In this document: one piece after another, positions 8,495-17,785 of the stretch
Position numbering within the stretch: the stretch's first letter is position 1
Layout: each line of letters starts with the position of its first letter
Origin: Hymenobacter plasmatis
Lineage (GTDB): Bacteria > Bacteroidota > Bacteroidia > Cytophagales > Hymenobacteraceae
Length of the DNA: 64,000 nucleotides
Direction: 5' to 3'
Assembly: GCF_020711255.1 (NCBI RefSeq)
Contig: NZ_JAJFAW010000005.1
Location: forward strand, 62,001 to 126,000
Made by a program: the position numbers and the translations under genes
Notes under the pieces: generated by a model
What the model was told of the DNA's origin: nothing
Database searches by the model: none
The model's input: the letters and a program-made list of their open reading frames with translations, nothing else

Positions 8495-8573
8495 CAATTC
8501 GAGCTAGGCCAGAGTATAGTCAGTGAAAAGAGGCCAACCGGACCGTCAACAGTTGCAGCCTAATCCGATTTCT

Positions 8574-8930
8574 TTAATAGAGCCGAATCTGTGGAATGCC
8601 ATCCTCACTCAAATCGCCTCCAGCTTCTGCAGCTCCTTTTTGGTATTCGGTAAAGCAGATTTTGCTGTTCGACGCAAATTTGCTGGCCGGGTCGTGAATG
8701 ATAATCACATGGGGAAAGGTGCCAAACTCCTTGCCTTCATACAGCAAGGTCTTTTTAATACCTAGGTCAGGTTTGTTGACCACATCTACATATATGGACC
8801 GGCCCACGCCTTTGGGGCCTGGTTTGGCGTAGAGCACCGTGGTTTCAATGTTGCCATTGCAGGATTCAGCGCAGCCATCAAGCAAAAAGCTAGTGCTCAA
8901 GAAGAGGCAAAATGTAAGTAGCTTTTTCAT
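8574..8930 (-). CDS. Small lipoprotein of unknown function
   Basis: The 118-residue product has a lipoprotein signal: a Lys-Lys N-terminus, a hydrophobic core and the lipobox LLDGC with Cys20 as the lipidation site. The mature part begins Ala-Glu-Ser and carries two further cysteines (CNGN near the start, KICFTEY near the end) that could form a disulfide. Asp, Gly and Lys are frequent. I recognise no domain. It is probably anchored in the outer or inner membrane. A strong hairpin separates it from accC upstream, so it likely has its own promoter. Confidence 0.65.
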   Translation of the reverse strand: MKKLLTFCLFLSTSFLLDGCAESCNGNIETTVLYAKPGPKGVGRSIYVDVVNKPDLGIKKTLLYEGKEFGTFPHVIIIHDPASKFASNSKICFTEYQKGAAEAGGDLSEDGIPQIRLY

Positions 8931-8950
8931 AGTCGGGATAAATCAAAATT

Positions 8951-9000
8951 GAGCCAACAGCAACGCCTAACCAAATATGATTAGGCGTTGCTGTTGACTC
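8951..9000. terminator. Long hairpin after accC
   Basis: A stem of about 16 perfect bases (CAACAGCAACGCCTAA with its complement) plus an outer GAG/CTC pair encloses a ten-base AT-rich loop. It lies right after the accC stop on the minus strand and closes the fatty-acid cluster. Confidence 0.75.
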
Positions 9001-9012
9001 AAAATAGGAAGC

Positions 9013-10359
9013 TTAAATCGATGAGAAATCGAATGACTGCTCCAGAAAAGCCGTCGTGAAATTGCCTTCGCGGAACTGCTCGTTATCCATCAGCGCGAGG
9101 TGGAAGGGGATGGTCGTTTTCACGCCTTCTACCACAAACTCGCTTAGGGCGCGCTTCATCTTCACGATGCACTCTTCACGGGTTTGGGCCACGGTGATGA
9201 GCTTGGCAATCATCGAGTCGTAGTTGGGCGGGATGGTGTAGCCCGCGTACACGTGCGTATCCACGCGCACGCCGTGGCCGCCGGGAATGTGCAGGGTGGT
9301 GATTTTGCCGGGAGCCGGGCGGAACCCGTTGCGCGGGTCTTCGGCGTTGATGCGGCACTCCATGGCGTGCATCTTCGGGAAGTAGTTCTTGCCCGAAATC
9401 GGGATGCCCGCGGCCACCTTGATTTGTTCTTTAATGAGGTCGTAGTTAATGATTTCCTCGGTCACGGGATGCTCCACCTGAATGCGGGTGTTCATCTCCA
9501 TGAAGTAGAAATCACGGTTGGCATCCACCAGGAATTCAATGGTGCCCACGCCCTCGTAGCCAATGGCCGCAGCGCCGGCAATGGCCGCTTTGCCCATTTT
9601 CTCGCGTAGCGCGTCGGTCATAAACGGGGAAGGCGCTTCCTCCACCAGCTTCTGGTGGCGGCGCTGGATGCTGCAGTCGCGTTCCGAAAGGTGGGCTACG
9701 TGGCCGAACTGGTCGCCCACAATCTGCACTTCGATGTGGCGGGGCTCCACCACAAACTTCTCCAGGTACATGCCGTCGTTGCCGAAGGCGGCTTTAGACT
9801 CCGTGCGGGCGTCGTCCCAGGCTTTCTGGAATTCGTCGTCGCTGTGGATAATGCGCATGCCGCGCCCGCCGCCGCCAGCCGTGGCCTTCAGAATAACGGG
9901 GTATTTAATTTTGTTGGCAATCTTCTTGCCCTGCTCCACCGAGTCGAGCAAACCCACCGAGCCAGGAATGCAGGGCACGCCGGCTTTAATCATCGTGGCT
10001 TTGGCAGTAGCCTTGTCGCCCATCTGATTAATCATCTCGGGCGCGGCCCCGATGAACTTGATGCCGTTCTCGGCGCAAATGCGCGAGAATTCTGCGTTCT
10101 CCGAGAGGAATCCGTAGCCGGGGTGAATGGCGTCGGCGTTGGTGATTTCGGCTGCCGAAATCAGGTTGGGCATGCTCAGGTACGATTGCGACGAGGCGGG
10201 CGGGCCGATGCACACGGCTTCGTCGGCAAATTTTACGTGCAGGCTTTCCTTGTCAGCGGTTGAGTACACGGCCACCGTCTTGATGCCCATTTCCTTGCAG
10301 GTGCGGATAATGCGCAGGGCAATTTCGCCCCGGTTGGCGATGAGTATTTTCTTGAACAT
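9013..10359 (-). CDS. accC: Acetyl-CoA carboxylase, biotin carboxylase subunit
   Basis: AccC carboxylates the biotin on AccB with ATP and bicarbonate, the first half-reaction of malonyl-CoA synthesis. The 448-residue product begins [14 protein letters not shown] at ATG 10359. Upstream in-frame codons to 10419 run into the palindrome and are not coding. The Gly-rich ATP loop [11 protein letters not shown], the [13 protein letters not shown] segment and the [14 protein letters not shown] catalytic stretch are all present. Length is normal for bacterial AccC. It follows accB in the same direction, but a 90-base REPIN-like palindrome sits between the two, which is unusual for subunits needed in balance. 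Confidence 0.96.
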   Translation of the reverse strand: MFKKILIANRGEIALRIIRTCKEMGIKTVAVYSTADKESLHVKFADEAVCIGPPASSQSYLSMPNLISAAEITNADAIHPGYGFLSENAEFSRICAENGIKFIGAAPEMINQMGDKATAKATMIKAGVPCIPGSVGLLDSVEQGKKIANKIKYPVILKATAGGGGRGMRIIHSDDEFQKAWDDARTESKAAFGNDGMYLEKFVVEPRHIEVQIVGDQFGHVAHLSERDCSIQRRHQKLVEEAPSPFMTDALREKMGKAAIAGAAAIGYEGVGTIEFLVDANRDFYFMEMNTRIQVEHPVTEEIINYDLIKEQIKVAAGIPISGKNYFPKMHAMECRINAEDPRNGFRPAPGKITTLHIPGGHGVRVDTHVYAGYTIPPNYDSMIAKLITVAQTREECIVKMKRALSEFVVEGVKTTIPFHLALMDNEQFREGNFTTAFLEQSFDFSSI

Positions 10360-10385
10360 GGGTGGGATAGTCAGGAATAAAAAAA

Positions 10386-10474
10386 CTGTCATCCTGAGCG
10401 GAGCGAAGGACCCTATCAAGTCAGAACAAGTCGTTCAAACATGATAAGGTCCTTCGCTCCACTCAGGATGACAG
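10386..10474. repeat. REPIN-like palindrome between accB and accC
   Basis: The outer arms CTGTCATCCTGAGCGGAGCG and its near complement frame inner arms around GATAAGGTCCTTCGCTC. It is a divergent member of the window's palindrome family, with CATCCTGAG in place of CATGCAGAG. It would form a long RNA hairpin in an accB-accC transcript. Confidence 0.85.
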
Positions 10475-10483
10475 GCGTATTAA

Positions 10484-10954
10484 CTACTCAATCAAAAACA
10501 AAGGCTGGTCGTACTCCACCGGGGTAGCATTTTCCACCAGGGCCTTCACGATGCGGCCGCTTTCTTCGGCTTCGATTTCGTTGAAAAGCTTCATGGCTTC
10601 GATAATGCAGATAACCTGGCCTTTTTCCACCATATCACCTACTTGCACGAAGGCTGGAGCATCGGGGCCGCTGCTGCGATAGAACGTACCAATCATGGGC
10701 GCTTTCAGGGACTTGTGGTTAGCAGCGGGCGCTGCTTCTGCGGGCGCCGCGGAAGCCGCGGGGGCAGGAGCCGGAGCTGCAATCTGAGCCGGGGCAGGCG
10801 CGTGGGTATGGGCCGGAGCGGCCATACTCACTACTTGTTTGGTATTGGGGTCACGCTGCACCGAAATCTTGAATTCCTCGGTTTCAATGTTAACCTTGTT
10901 GAGGCCTGATTTGGAGATAAAATCGAGCAGTTCCTGTATTTCTTTGGCTTTCAT
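10484..10954 (-). CDS. accB: Biotin carboxyl carrier protein of acetyl-CoA carboxylase
   Basis: AccB carries the biotin that AccC carboxylates. The product begins [12 protein letters not shown] at ATG 10954 (156 residues) and is preceded by AAGGA at good spacing. An alternative ATG at 10999 would overlap efp by 20 bases and add a poorly conserved extension. An N-terminal helix is followed by an Ala/Pro/His-rich linker and the C-terminal biotinyl domain with the EAMKL motif, whose lysine is biotinylated. It lies 25 bases after efp and before accC on the minus strand, as in many bacteria. Confidence 0.95.
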   Translation of the reverse strand: MKAKEIQELLDFISKSGLNKVNIETEEFKISVQRDPNTKQVVSMAAPAHTHAPAPAQIAAPAPAPAASAAPAEAAPAANHKSLKAPMIGTFYRSSGPDAPAFVQVGDMVEKGQVICIIEAMKLFNEIEAEESGRIVKALVENATPVEYDQPLFLIE

Positions 10955-10979
10955 GGCAGCGTCCTTTTTGGGCGAATCC

Positions 10980-11543
10980 TTACTTGACTCTTTCGACATA
11001 AGCGTAGTTGCGGGTGTCCACCCGAATTTTGGTGTCCTGGTCGATGAACAGCGGCACCTGGATGCGGGCGCCGGTTTCAACCGTGGCGGGCTTCAGGGTG
11101 TTGGTAGCCGTGTCGCCCTTCAGGCCGGGCTCGGTATACGTTACCATCAGCTCAACGGTGGTGGGCAGTTCGGCGGTGAGGGGCTGCTCGGTTTCGGCGT
11201 GCATCAGGATGGTTACTTCCTGGCCTTCCTTCATGAGGTCGGCAAAGGGCACCATGGCGTCGGGCAGCACAATTTGCTCAAAGGTGCTGGTGTCCATGAA
11301 CGTGTAGCCGTAGTCGTCCTTGTAAATGAACTGGTGGGGGCGTTGCTCTACGCGGGCCGTTTCCACTTTCACCCCGGCGTTGAAGGTGTTGTCGATAACG
11401 CGGCCGGTCTTGATGTTACGCAGCTTGGTCCGCACAAAGGCCGGGCCTTTGCCGGGCTTTACGTGCTGAAATTCGGTAATGACGTGCAGCTCGTTGTTGT
11501 AATTAAGAACGAGCCCGTTGCGGAAGTCGGCGGTACTTGCCAT
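10980..11543 (-). CDS. efp: Elongation factor P
   Basis: EF-P relieves ribosome stalling at polyproline stretches. The 187-residue product has the three-domain length and KOW-like N-terminal domain of the family. The conserved loop reads PGKGPAF, and its lysine (position 34) is the usual modification site. No epmA or epmB-like gene is nearby, so whether the lysine is modified is unknown. The C-terminal domain ends in the Tyr-Val-Glu-Arg-Val stretch typical of EF-P. Several proteins in this window carry long Ala/Pro linkers, including AccB, the E2 subunit and the protein at 55933. Those products may depend on EF-P (inference). Confidence 0.96.
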   Translation of the reverse strand: MASTADFRNGLVLNYNNELHVITEFQHVKPGKGPAFVRTKLRNIKTGRVIDNTFNAGVKVETARVEQRPHQFIYKDDYGYTFMDTSTFEQIVLPDAMVPFADLMKEGQEVTILMHAETEQPLTAELPTTVELMVTYTEPGLKGDTATNTLKPATVETGARIQVPLFIDQDTKIRVDTRNYAYVERVK

Positions 11544-11639
11544 GGCTTTAAAATCTATTAGCGTATAGCACGGGGCTAATAGCTGGTTTGGATGGGAAAG
11601 AAATGTAATTCAGCGCAAAGGATGCAAAGCTAACAGCTA

Positions 11640-12650
11640 TTAGCTTCTGGCTACCGCTGCGCCATCATACGCCCATTTGATATAGATGGAGCCCCAGGTG
11701 AATCCACCCCCAAAGGCGGCCAGCACCAGGTTGTCGCCGCGCTTGAGCTGGCTTTCGTAGTCGGCCAGGCACAGCGGAATGGTGGCGTTGGTGGTGTTGC
11801 CGTAGCGGTGAATGTTGAGCATCACTTTCTCGGGGCCCACACCCATGCGGTTGGCCGTGGCGTCGATGATGCGCTTGTTGGCCTGGTGCGGTACCAGCCA
11901 GGCCACGTCGTCCTTGCTGAGGTGGTTGCGCTCCATTACCTGCGCGGCCACGTCGGCCATGCTCTTCACGGCAAACTTGAACACCGTGGCACCCTCCTGG
12001 TAGATGAAGTGCTCCTTGGCGTCCACGGTGGCGTGCGACGGGGGGCGGCGGCTGCCGCCGGCTTTCTGGTGCAGGTAGGCCTCGCCGCTGCCGTCGGTGC
12101 GCAGCACGTGGTCGAGCAGGCCGTAGCCCTCGGTGTTGGGCTCCAAAAGCACTGCCGCGGCACCATCGCCGAACAGGATGCAGTTGGCGCGGTCCGTGTA
12201 GTCCACAATGGACGACATTTTATCCGCACCCACCACAATTACCTTCTTGTAGGTGCCCGCCTGAATGAACTGTGAACCCGTAGCTAATGCAAATAGGAAG
12301 CTGGAGCACGCTGCGTTCAAATCGTAGCTGAACGCCTTGGTGATGCCCACGCCATTGGAAATGATGTTGGCCGTAGCCGGAAACAGCACGTCGGGGGTGG
12401 TGGTGGCGCAAATCAGGAGGTCAATGTCCTCCGGATTGGTGCCGGTTTTATCCAGCAATTGCTGCACCGCTTTGATGCCCATCACGGACGCGCCCTGGTT
12501 TTCACCCTTCAATATGCGGCGTTCCTTAATGCCGGTGCGGGACATAATCCACTCATCGGTGGTATCCACCAGCTTTTCAAGCTCAGCATTGGTAAGCACA
12601 TATTCGGGCACATAAGCGCCCACGCCGGTGATGGCAGCAGTAATCTTCAT
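11640..12650 (-). CDS. fabH: Beta-ketoacyl-ACP synthase III
   Basis: FabH starts fatty-acid synthesis by condensing acyl-CoA with malonyl-ACP. The 336-residue product has the full Cys-His-Asn triad: Cys115 in LNAACSSF, His255 in VPHQANKR and Asn285 in GNTTNATIP. The ATG at 12650 gives the standard N-terminus. In Bacteroidota, FabH often prefers branched primers, but that cannot be read from the sequence here. It sits between plsX and efp on the minus strand, with 150 bases separating it from plsX. Confidence 0.96.
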   Translation of the reverse strand: MKITAAITGVGAYVPEYVLTNAELEKLVDTTDEWIMSRTGIKERRILKGENQGASVMGIKAVQQLLDKTGTNPEDIDLLICATTTPDVLFPATANIISNGVGITKAFSYDLNAACSSFLFALATGSQFIQAGTYKKVIVVGADKMSSIVDYTDRANCILFGDGAAAVLLEPNTEGYGLLDHVLRTDGSGEAYLHQKAGGSRRPPSHATVDAKEHFIYQEGATVFKFAVKSMADVAAQVMERNHLSKDDVAWLVPHQANKRIIDATANRMGVGPEKVMLNIHRYGNTTNATIPLCLADYESQLKRGDNLVLAAFGGGFTWGSIYIKWAYDGAAVARS

Positions 12651-12801
12651 ACGGGCAAAAGTAGGCGTGGTAAGCGAGAAATGGGCATCGCAACAGAAAA
12701 AAGCGCGACCATTTCGCGCTAAAGGTGCCGCCAGGGGTGCCAGGGAGTTATAAGAAAAATCCGGCCGGGGCCGGAAGTTTCCCCTTCGCTTAAAGCTGGA
12801 G

Positions 12802-13743
12802 TTATGACTTAAATGTAGCCTTTATTTGGTCGACAATGCCGGAATCCGCCATGTTGTAGCCCTGCACCAACATGTTGCAGATAGCCAGCGGCGTGCTCCG
12901 GCCGTGGCCGATGATGGCGTTGTCGTTGATACCCAGGATGGGCGAGCCGCCCACGGCCTCGTAGTTGAACTTGTCGAAGAACGGGTCGTGAATCTGCTTT
13001 TCGTCCATCATCTCGTAGATGGACTCGGCCATTTTCAGCAAAATGTTGCCGGTGAAGCCATCGCAGACCACTACGTCGGCCTTTTCGTTGAACATGTCGC
13101 GGCCTTCGATATTGCCCACGAAATGAATGTGCGGGTTGGCTTTCAGCAGCTGATGAGCGGCTTGAGTGTTGGGGGTGCCCTTGCCTTCTTCTTCGCCCAG
13201 GTTTACCAGCCCAACTTTGGGCTCGGCAATGCCCAGCACGTACTGCGCATACAGGGAGCCCAGCTCACCAAACTGCTCGAGCATTTCGGGTTTGCATTCG
13301 GCATTGGCGCCCACGTCGAGCAGGATGCCGAACTTGTCTTTTAGCTTGGGAACGAAGTTGGCAATGGCCGGGCGAATCACGCCGGGCACGGCCTTCACCG
13401 TGAACATGGCCCCAACGAGCATGGCGCCCGTGTTGCCCGCCGAGCAAAATGCATCGACCTCGCCCGCCAGCAGCAGCTTGTAGCCCACGGCAATGCTGGA
13501 GTCCTGCTTTTGTTGGAAGGCTTTGGCCGGGTGCTCGGCCATTTCGATAATCTGCGTCGCAGGCACGAATTCGAGGGCGGCACCGGCGGGGCCGGCTGCT
13601 TGGAGCAGGGGCCGCACGGCGTCTTCCTGACCAATGAGGACGATGGTGGCCCGGCCGGCGAGTTCTTCGGCGGCCAGCAGGGCACCCGCCACGGCGGCTT
13701 GGGGAGCGAAATCGCCGCCCATTGCGTCGAGGGCTATTTTCAT
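12802..13743 (-). CDS. plsX: Phosphate acyltransferase PlsX
   Basis: PlsX makes acyl-phosphate from acyl-ACP, the first step of the PlsX/PlsY route to phosphatidic acid. The product has 313 residues and begins [14 protein letters not shown], the family's signature N-terminus. The AGNTGAML segment and the NVGANAE-like stretch (here DVGANAEC) match conserved regions. It is a peripheral, cytoplasmic enzyme. It follows rpmF by about 115 bases and precedes fabH, so membrane-lipid and fatty-acid initiation enzymes are probably co-transcribed. Confidence 0.96.
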   Translation of the reverse strand: MKIALDAMGGDFAPQAAVAGALLAAEELAGRATIVLIGQEDAVRPLLQAAGPAGAALEFVPATQIIEMAEHPAKAFQQKQDSSIAVGYKLLLAGEVDAFCSAGNTGAMLVGAMFTVKAVPGVIRPAIANFVPKLKDKFGILLDVGANAECKPEMLEQFGELGSLYAQYVLGIAEPKVGLVNLGEEEGKGTPNTQAAHQLLKANPHIHFVGNIEGRDMFNEKADVVVCDGFTGNILLKMAESIYEMMDEKQIHDPFFDKFNYEAVGGSPILGINDNAIIGHGRSTPLAICNMLVQGYNMADSGIVDQIKATFKS

Positions 13744-13859
13744 GTAGGAGGTGTTTGGGGAGGTCAGGGAAAGGGGTAGTAACTACAAGTCCGGCCCCGC
13801 TGGCTTAAAAAAGGAGCGAAGCCGGACCGTAAGGTACCGCGAATTAACAACCTGACGCG

Positions 13860-14090
13860 CTATTCGTCGTCGCCGGTGGTATCGGCAGCGGGAGCAGAGC
13901 TCACCTTCGAGTAGTTTTTGATGGCCAGCTGGCCGTTGTGGTACAGGTCGCCGTCTACTACATAGGCCTTGTGGCGCAGGTGCAGTTCGCCCGTGTTGGG
14001 GCACAAGGTAACGGCCTTCGGGGTAAGCTTGTAGTGCGTGCGACGCTTATCGCGAACGGAGGAAGAGGTGCGGCGCTTAGGATGAGCCAT
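13860..14090 (-). CDS. rpmF: 50S ribosomal protein L32
   Basis: The N-terminal half (MAHPKRRTSSSVRDKRRTHY) is classic L32, a small protein of the large ribosomal subunit. The zinc-ribbon cysteines of some L32 proteins are reduced to a single Cys in TLCPNTG, so this is a zinc-independent form. At 76 residues it is longer than the usual 55-65, owing to an acidic tail ending Thr-Thr-Gly-Asp-Asp-Glu. It lies between yceD and plsX, the arrangement common across bacteria. Confidence 0.95.
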   Translation of the reverse strand: MAHPKRRTSSSVRDKRRTHYKLTPKAVTLCPNTGELHLRHKAYVVDGDLYHNGQLAIKNYSKVSSAPAADTTGDDE

Positions 14091-14151
14091 GGGTTTGTTG
14101 AATTAGGGAATTTGAAGTAACGGTGAACGAGTGGGGCGCGACTCGGGGCGC

Positions 14152-14685
14152 TTAGTTGAGGTTGCGCAGGGCGGCCCAACGCGGGTCGGCCGGCTCGTCG
14201 TCATCGGGCGCATCATCGGCAGGACGGGTGCTGAAGATGAGCTTGGTGGGAGCGTCGGGGTTGTCGTCGGCTTCGTCCTGGAAGCGCGGGTGCAGCTTCT
14301 TCATGGGCAGCGCCAGGCCGATGTAATCGTACAGGTGCTGGGCCAGGGGCAAAGACTGGGTTTCGGGCGTGATTTGCAGCACGTTGTCGTCCAGTTCCTT
14401 GTTCTCGTCGCCGAAGCGCACCAAGAGCTGCTCCTCGATGTCCAGCGGCTGGTCGAACTCGTCGAGGCTGCGGTCACAGGTCAGGCGCACGGTGCCGGTG
14501 ATGTGAAAATTCAGGGTGAGGAGCCGCTCGGTTTTGATTAGCTCAACGTCGGCGTGCAGGTTGCCTTGCTCCACCAGGGGCTGGTCGAATAAGGCAAAAA
14601 AGTCGGGACCCAACTCAAATTCAAAATGGTGCGTTTTCAGCGCCAGCTTGGCAAGATTGAGGTCGAATTGGCTTTCTTTTTTCAC
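14152..14685 (-). CDS. YceD/DUF177 family protein
   Basis: This is a YceD-like protein of the type encoded upstream of rpmF. Plant and E. coli relatives are linked to 23S rRNA accumulation. I place the start at GTG 14685 (MKKESQFDLNLAKL, 177 residues), because sequence resemblance begins there. TTG at 14709 is the alternative. A single cysteine occurs in VRLTCDRSLDEF, where family members carry the conserved TCDRCL-like pair; here the second cysteine is Ser. The C-terminal third is acidic with many Asp and Pro residues and ends in DPRWAALRNL, a familiar family ending. Confidence 0.9.
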   Translation of the reverse strand: MKKESQFDLNLAKLALKTHHFEFELGPDFFALFDQPLVEQGNLHADVELIKTERLLTLNFHITGTVRLTCDRSLDEFDQPLDIEEQLLVRFGDENKELDDNVLQITPETQSLPLAQHLYDYIGLALPMKKLHPRFQDEADDNPDAPTKLIFSTRPADDAPDDDEPADPRWAALRNLN

Positions 14686-14875
14686 GGTCGGCTTGATAGC
14701 AGGGGGCAAAAGTAGTGAAATTCCGGCTTTTTGCCAAAAGATAAGCCCAACTTTCTTAGCGTTTTCACCCAGCTAGAGCCGGTGTTTACGCTGAGGGTCA
14801 GCTCATCTCTGGCAAAATGTGCAGCTCACTATACGTAGCTCACTTTTTATTGATGCCCGATAATATCCCCTTTGG

Positions 14876-15907
14876 CTACCGAGCCGAACGCGGCTGGGCA
14901 TCTTCCCAGCGCTGCCGCCACACCTCGCAGGCCAGGTAAACCGCCGCTCGAAACGACGCTTCGCTGGCTTTGAACTGTCCTGCTAAGCTGTACGCTGTGC
15001 CATGGTCAGGAGAGGTGCGCACCACTGGCAGGCCCGCCGTGAAGTTCACGCCGCGCTCAAATGCCATCAGCTTAAAAGGAATCAAGCCTTGGTCGTGGTA
15101 AAGTGCCAGGGTGGCGTCGAACTGCCGGAACTGCTGGGTGCCGAAGTAGCCATCGGCCGGGAAGGGGCCAAAAACCAAGTGACCTTCCTGAGCAAACTGC
15201 TGGATGACGGGCGTCACGATATCACCTTCCTCGCTACCCAGCAGGCCGTTTTCGCCGGCGTGGGGGTTGAGGCCCAGCACCGCGATGCGCGGCTTGAGAA
15301 TGCCGAAATCCTGCGTGAGCGATTTGAGCAGCAAGGTGATTTTGGTGCGCAGCAGCTCCGAAGTAAGGCGCCCGGGCACATCCTTGAGCGGGATATGACC
15401 CGTGACGGTGGCAATGCGCAGGCCACCTTCGTCCACGAGGAACATCAGGCTCTCCGGCGCTCCGAAAAACGTGGTCAGGAACTCGGTGTGGCCAGGGTAG
15501 CGAAATTCGTCGGACTGGGTGTTGTCCTTGCTAATGGGCGCCGTGACGAGGGCATCGAGCTTGCCAGCTTTGAGGTCGCGGCTGGCGGCCAACAGGCTTT
15601 CGCGGGCTGCCTGACCCGTGGCAGGCGAGGGCTTGCCGGGCGCAAGGACAAAGTCCTCTTCCCAGCACGTGACGGCGTTGAGCCGGCCGGGAGCAATATC
15701 GGCCGCGTCCCGCAACTGCCGGAAGGTGAGGTGCTCGGCATCGGGGTCAACCGGGAAATCGTCAAACAGCGCTGTGGCCGTGCCGTAAATAACCGGGGTG
15801 CAAATCTTGAGCAGCCGCTCGTCGAGCAGCGTTTTGTAAATAACCTCGGGGCCGATGCCGGCAAGGTCGCCGACCGAAAAGCCTAAGCGGGGAAGGGAGG
15901 GGGGCAT
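14876..15907 (-). CDS. pdxA: 4-hydroxythreonine-4-phosphate dehydrogenase
   Basis: PdxA oxidises 4-phosphohydroxy-L-threonine in the DXP-dependent pathway to pyridoxal phosphate. The 343-residue product begins MPPSLPRLGFSVGDLAGIGPEV. The metal-binding histidines lie in PGHTEFL, LNPHAGENG and YHDQGLIPFK. The family's LVTAPISK segment is present. It is the first gene of the minus-strand run to accC, though 166 bases separate it from yceD and it may have a separate promoter. A cluster of palindromic repeats lies just upstream. Confidence 0.95.
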   Translation of the reverse strand: MPPSLPRLGFSVGDLAGIGPEVIYKTLLDERLLKICTPVIYGTATALFDDFPVDPDAEHLTFRQLRDAADIAPGRLNAVTCWEEDFVLAPGKPSPATGQAARESLLAASRDLKAGKLDALVTAPISKDNTQSDEFRYPGHTEFLTTFFGAPESLMFLVDEGGLRIATVTGHIPLKDVPGRLTSELLRTKITLLLKSLTQDFGILKPRIAVLGLNPHAGENGLLGSEEGDIVTPVIQQFAQEGHLVFGPFPADGYFGTQQFRQFDATLALYHDQGLIPFKLMAFERGVNFTAGLPVVRTSPDHGTAYSLAGQFKASEASFRAAVYLACEVWRQRWEDAQPRSAR

Positions 15908-15919
15908 TGTACTAATCTA

Positions 15920-16106
15920 GAACGTCAGGCAAAAAGAACGTCATGCTAAGTGTAGCGAAGCATCTCTACCGCTTCTACTGTCAACCTGAGCAGCGCGAAG
16001 GGCCTTCTCACGGCTGAACAATTCGTTTCAACGTGATAAGATGCTTCGCTGCACTCTGCATGACAGACGGCGCGAGCGAGATGCTTCGACAAGCTCAGCA
16101 TGACGG
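15920..16106. repeat. Composite cluster of REPIN-like palindrome arms
   Basis: The whole gap between pdxA and the aminopeptidase gene is filled with arms of the palindrome family. AACGTCAGGC and AACGTCATGC start two left arms, TGTCAACCTGAGCAGCGCG a third. A full right arm (GATAAGATGCTTCGCTGC ... GCATGACAG) is followed by another right arm ending AGCTCAGCATGACG. It looks like repeated insertion or rearrangement of one element type. Confidence 0.85.
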
Positions 16107-17567
16107 CTATTTATTCAATTGATTGGTCAGGAACTGGTACAGCAAGCGCACGCCGGTGCCCGTACCGCCTTTGCCGCGGTAGCTTTCGGCTGCCGTGAGG
16201 AAGGCGGGGCCGGCGATGTCGAGGTGCAACCAGGGGTAAGCCTCGGCGAAGCGCTCCAGGAACTTGGCGGCGGAGATTTGGCCGGCTTCGCCCTTGCCCA
16301 GGTTGCTCAGGTCAGCGATGTCAGACTTGATGTGGTCGGCGTACTCGTCCCACAGCGGAAACTCTACCAGCCGCTCGTGGACGCGGTAGCCGGCAGCGGT
16401 AAGCTCCTGCTTGGTGGCAACATCGGCAGTGCCCATCACGGCCGAGGCTTCGGTGCCTAGAGCGCGCACGGCGGCGCCGGTGAGCGTAGCAAGGTCGATG
16501 ACTAGTTCGGGGTTGTATTTCTTGGCGAAGCTCAGGGCGTCGGCGAGAAGCAGGCGGCCTTCGGCATCGGTGTTTTTTACTTCAACGGTGAGGCCGCTGT
16601 GCATGGTGATGACGTCGCCGGGAGCATAGGCCAGGCCGCCGGGGCGGTTGTCGGTGGCCGGCACCAGGCCGATGACGTGCAACGGAACGTTGTTTTTTGC
16701 GAGGGCGTAGAGCGTGCCGGCCACGGCCGCGCCGCCCGCCATGTCGCACTTCATCATGTCCATGCTATTTGGCGTGGGCTTGAGGCTGAGGCCGCCGGTG
16801 TCAAACACCACGCCTTTGCCCACCAGCACGTAGGGCTTGGCGTTTTGGGCGCCGGCAGGCTTCCACTCCAGGATGCTGAAGGTGGGCGGCTCGGGCGAGC
16901 CCAGGTTCACGGCCAGCAGACCGCCCATGCGCAAGGCTTCGATTTTGGGCAGGTCGAGGATGTCGGTGGTGTAGCCGGCTTCGTCGCCGGCGGTGGCGAT
17001 GCTCTCGGCTAGCTGCAGGGCGTTGAGCTTATTGAGCGGGGCATTGACCAGGTTGCGGGCCAGGAACACGCCTTGCAGCAGGCCGTCGAGTTCGGCGATG
17101 GCGGCCGGTGTGGCGGCGTCGCCAACCACAGAAACAGTGGTGAGGCTGGCGGCCTTGCGCGATTTCTCGTCGGTTTTGTAGCCTTCAAACTGGTAGGCTG
17201 TCAGGGCTAGGCCTTCGGCTAGCAGCAGGGCGGCGTCGGGTGTGTCGCTCAGGTTGTGAATGAACAGCTCGGCTACTTTTTCTTTCTTGAGCTGGGCGTG
17301 CAGGGAATTGCCGCTTCGGCGCAGGGCCTCGGCTACCTGCTCGGGGGTAGGCTTGTTGGCCAGTACCACAAAGAAGTGGTGATGGCTGAAGTGATTGAGG
17401 TGAACGAGCTTCTGGTCGTCGGCGAGGGCCGCAGTCACGTATTGCTGGGCTTCGGCCGAAAGGTCGCCGGCGGCGCCGGCAGGCAGGGCAGAAACCCCGT
17501 GCGACAAAATGAATACCTGCGAAGATTGGGCCGGTGCGGTGGCCGCGTGGGCAAGGACTAGGGACAT
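16107..17567 (-). CDS. Leucyl aminopeptidase (M17)
   Basis: This cytoplasmic di-metal exopeptidase removes N-terminal residues from peptides. From ATG 17567 the product has 486 residues. The metal and catalytic residues of family M17 are visible: Lys251 and Asp256 in VGKGVVFDTGG, Asp275 in MKCDMAGG, and Asp334, Glu336 and Arg338 in NTDAEGRLLLAD. The N-terminal macro-like domain (about 1-160) is poorly conserved, as expected. An in-frame ATG at 17639 would add 24 basic residues and is less likely. It diverges from rsmA across a gap holding a partial palindrome. Confidence 0.95.
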   Translation of the reverse strand: MSLVLAHAATAPAQSSQVFILSHGVSALPAGAAGDLSAEAQQYVTAALADDQKLVHLNHFSHHHFFVVLANKPTPEQVAEALRRSGNSLHAQLKKEKVAELFIHNLSDTPDAALLLAEGLALTAYQFEGYKTDEKSRKAASLTTVSVVGDAATPAAIAELDGLLQGVFLARNLVNAPLNKLNALQLAESIATAGDEAGYTTDILDLPKIEALRMGGLLAVNLGSPEPPTFSILEWKPAGAQNAKPYVLVGKGVVFDTGGLSLKPTPNSMDMMKCDMAGGAAVAGTLYALAKNNVPLHVIGLVPATDNRPGGLAYAPGDVITMHSGLTVEVKNTDAEGRLLLADALSFAKKYNPELVIDLATLTGAAVRALGTEASAVMGTADVATKQELTAAGYRVHERLVEFPLWDEYADHIKSDIADLSNLGKGEAGQISAAKFLERFAEAYPWLHLDIAGPAFLTAAESYRGKGGTGTGVRLLYQFLTNQLNK

Positions 17568-17640
17568 GAGCGGGAGTGAAGGCCGTAGATTTGAGGCCGC
17601 AAGGTACTGTTTAGGTGGCGAGGTTTTGACAGAACGCATA

Positions 17641-17670
17641 GGAACGTCAGGCTGAGCCGCTCGAAGCAGT
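17641..17670. repeat. Orphan half-arm of the palindrome family
   Basis: GAACGTCAGGCTGAGCCGCT resembles the outer arm of the REPIN-like elements, but no matching right arm follows. It is probably a decayed or solitary REP unit in the divergent gap before rsmA. Confidence 0.5.
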
Positions 17671-17785
17671 GTTACCGTCTCGGTAAACGGCTTTGATTCT
17701 TTGCGTACTAGCGTTGTTGGGCTGGCGCCTTCCTTCAGTTGGGCCGAGCCGACACCGCGTTTTGTTTCCTTCTTAATAGATCCCT

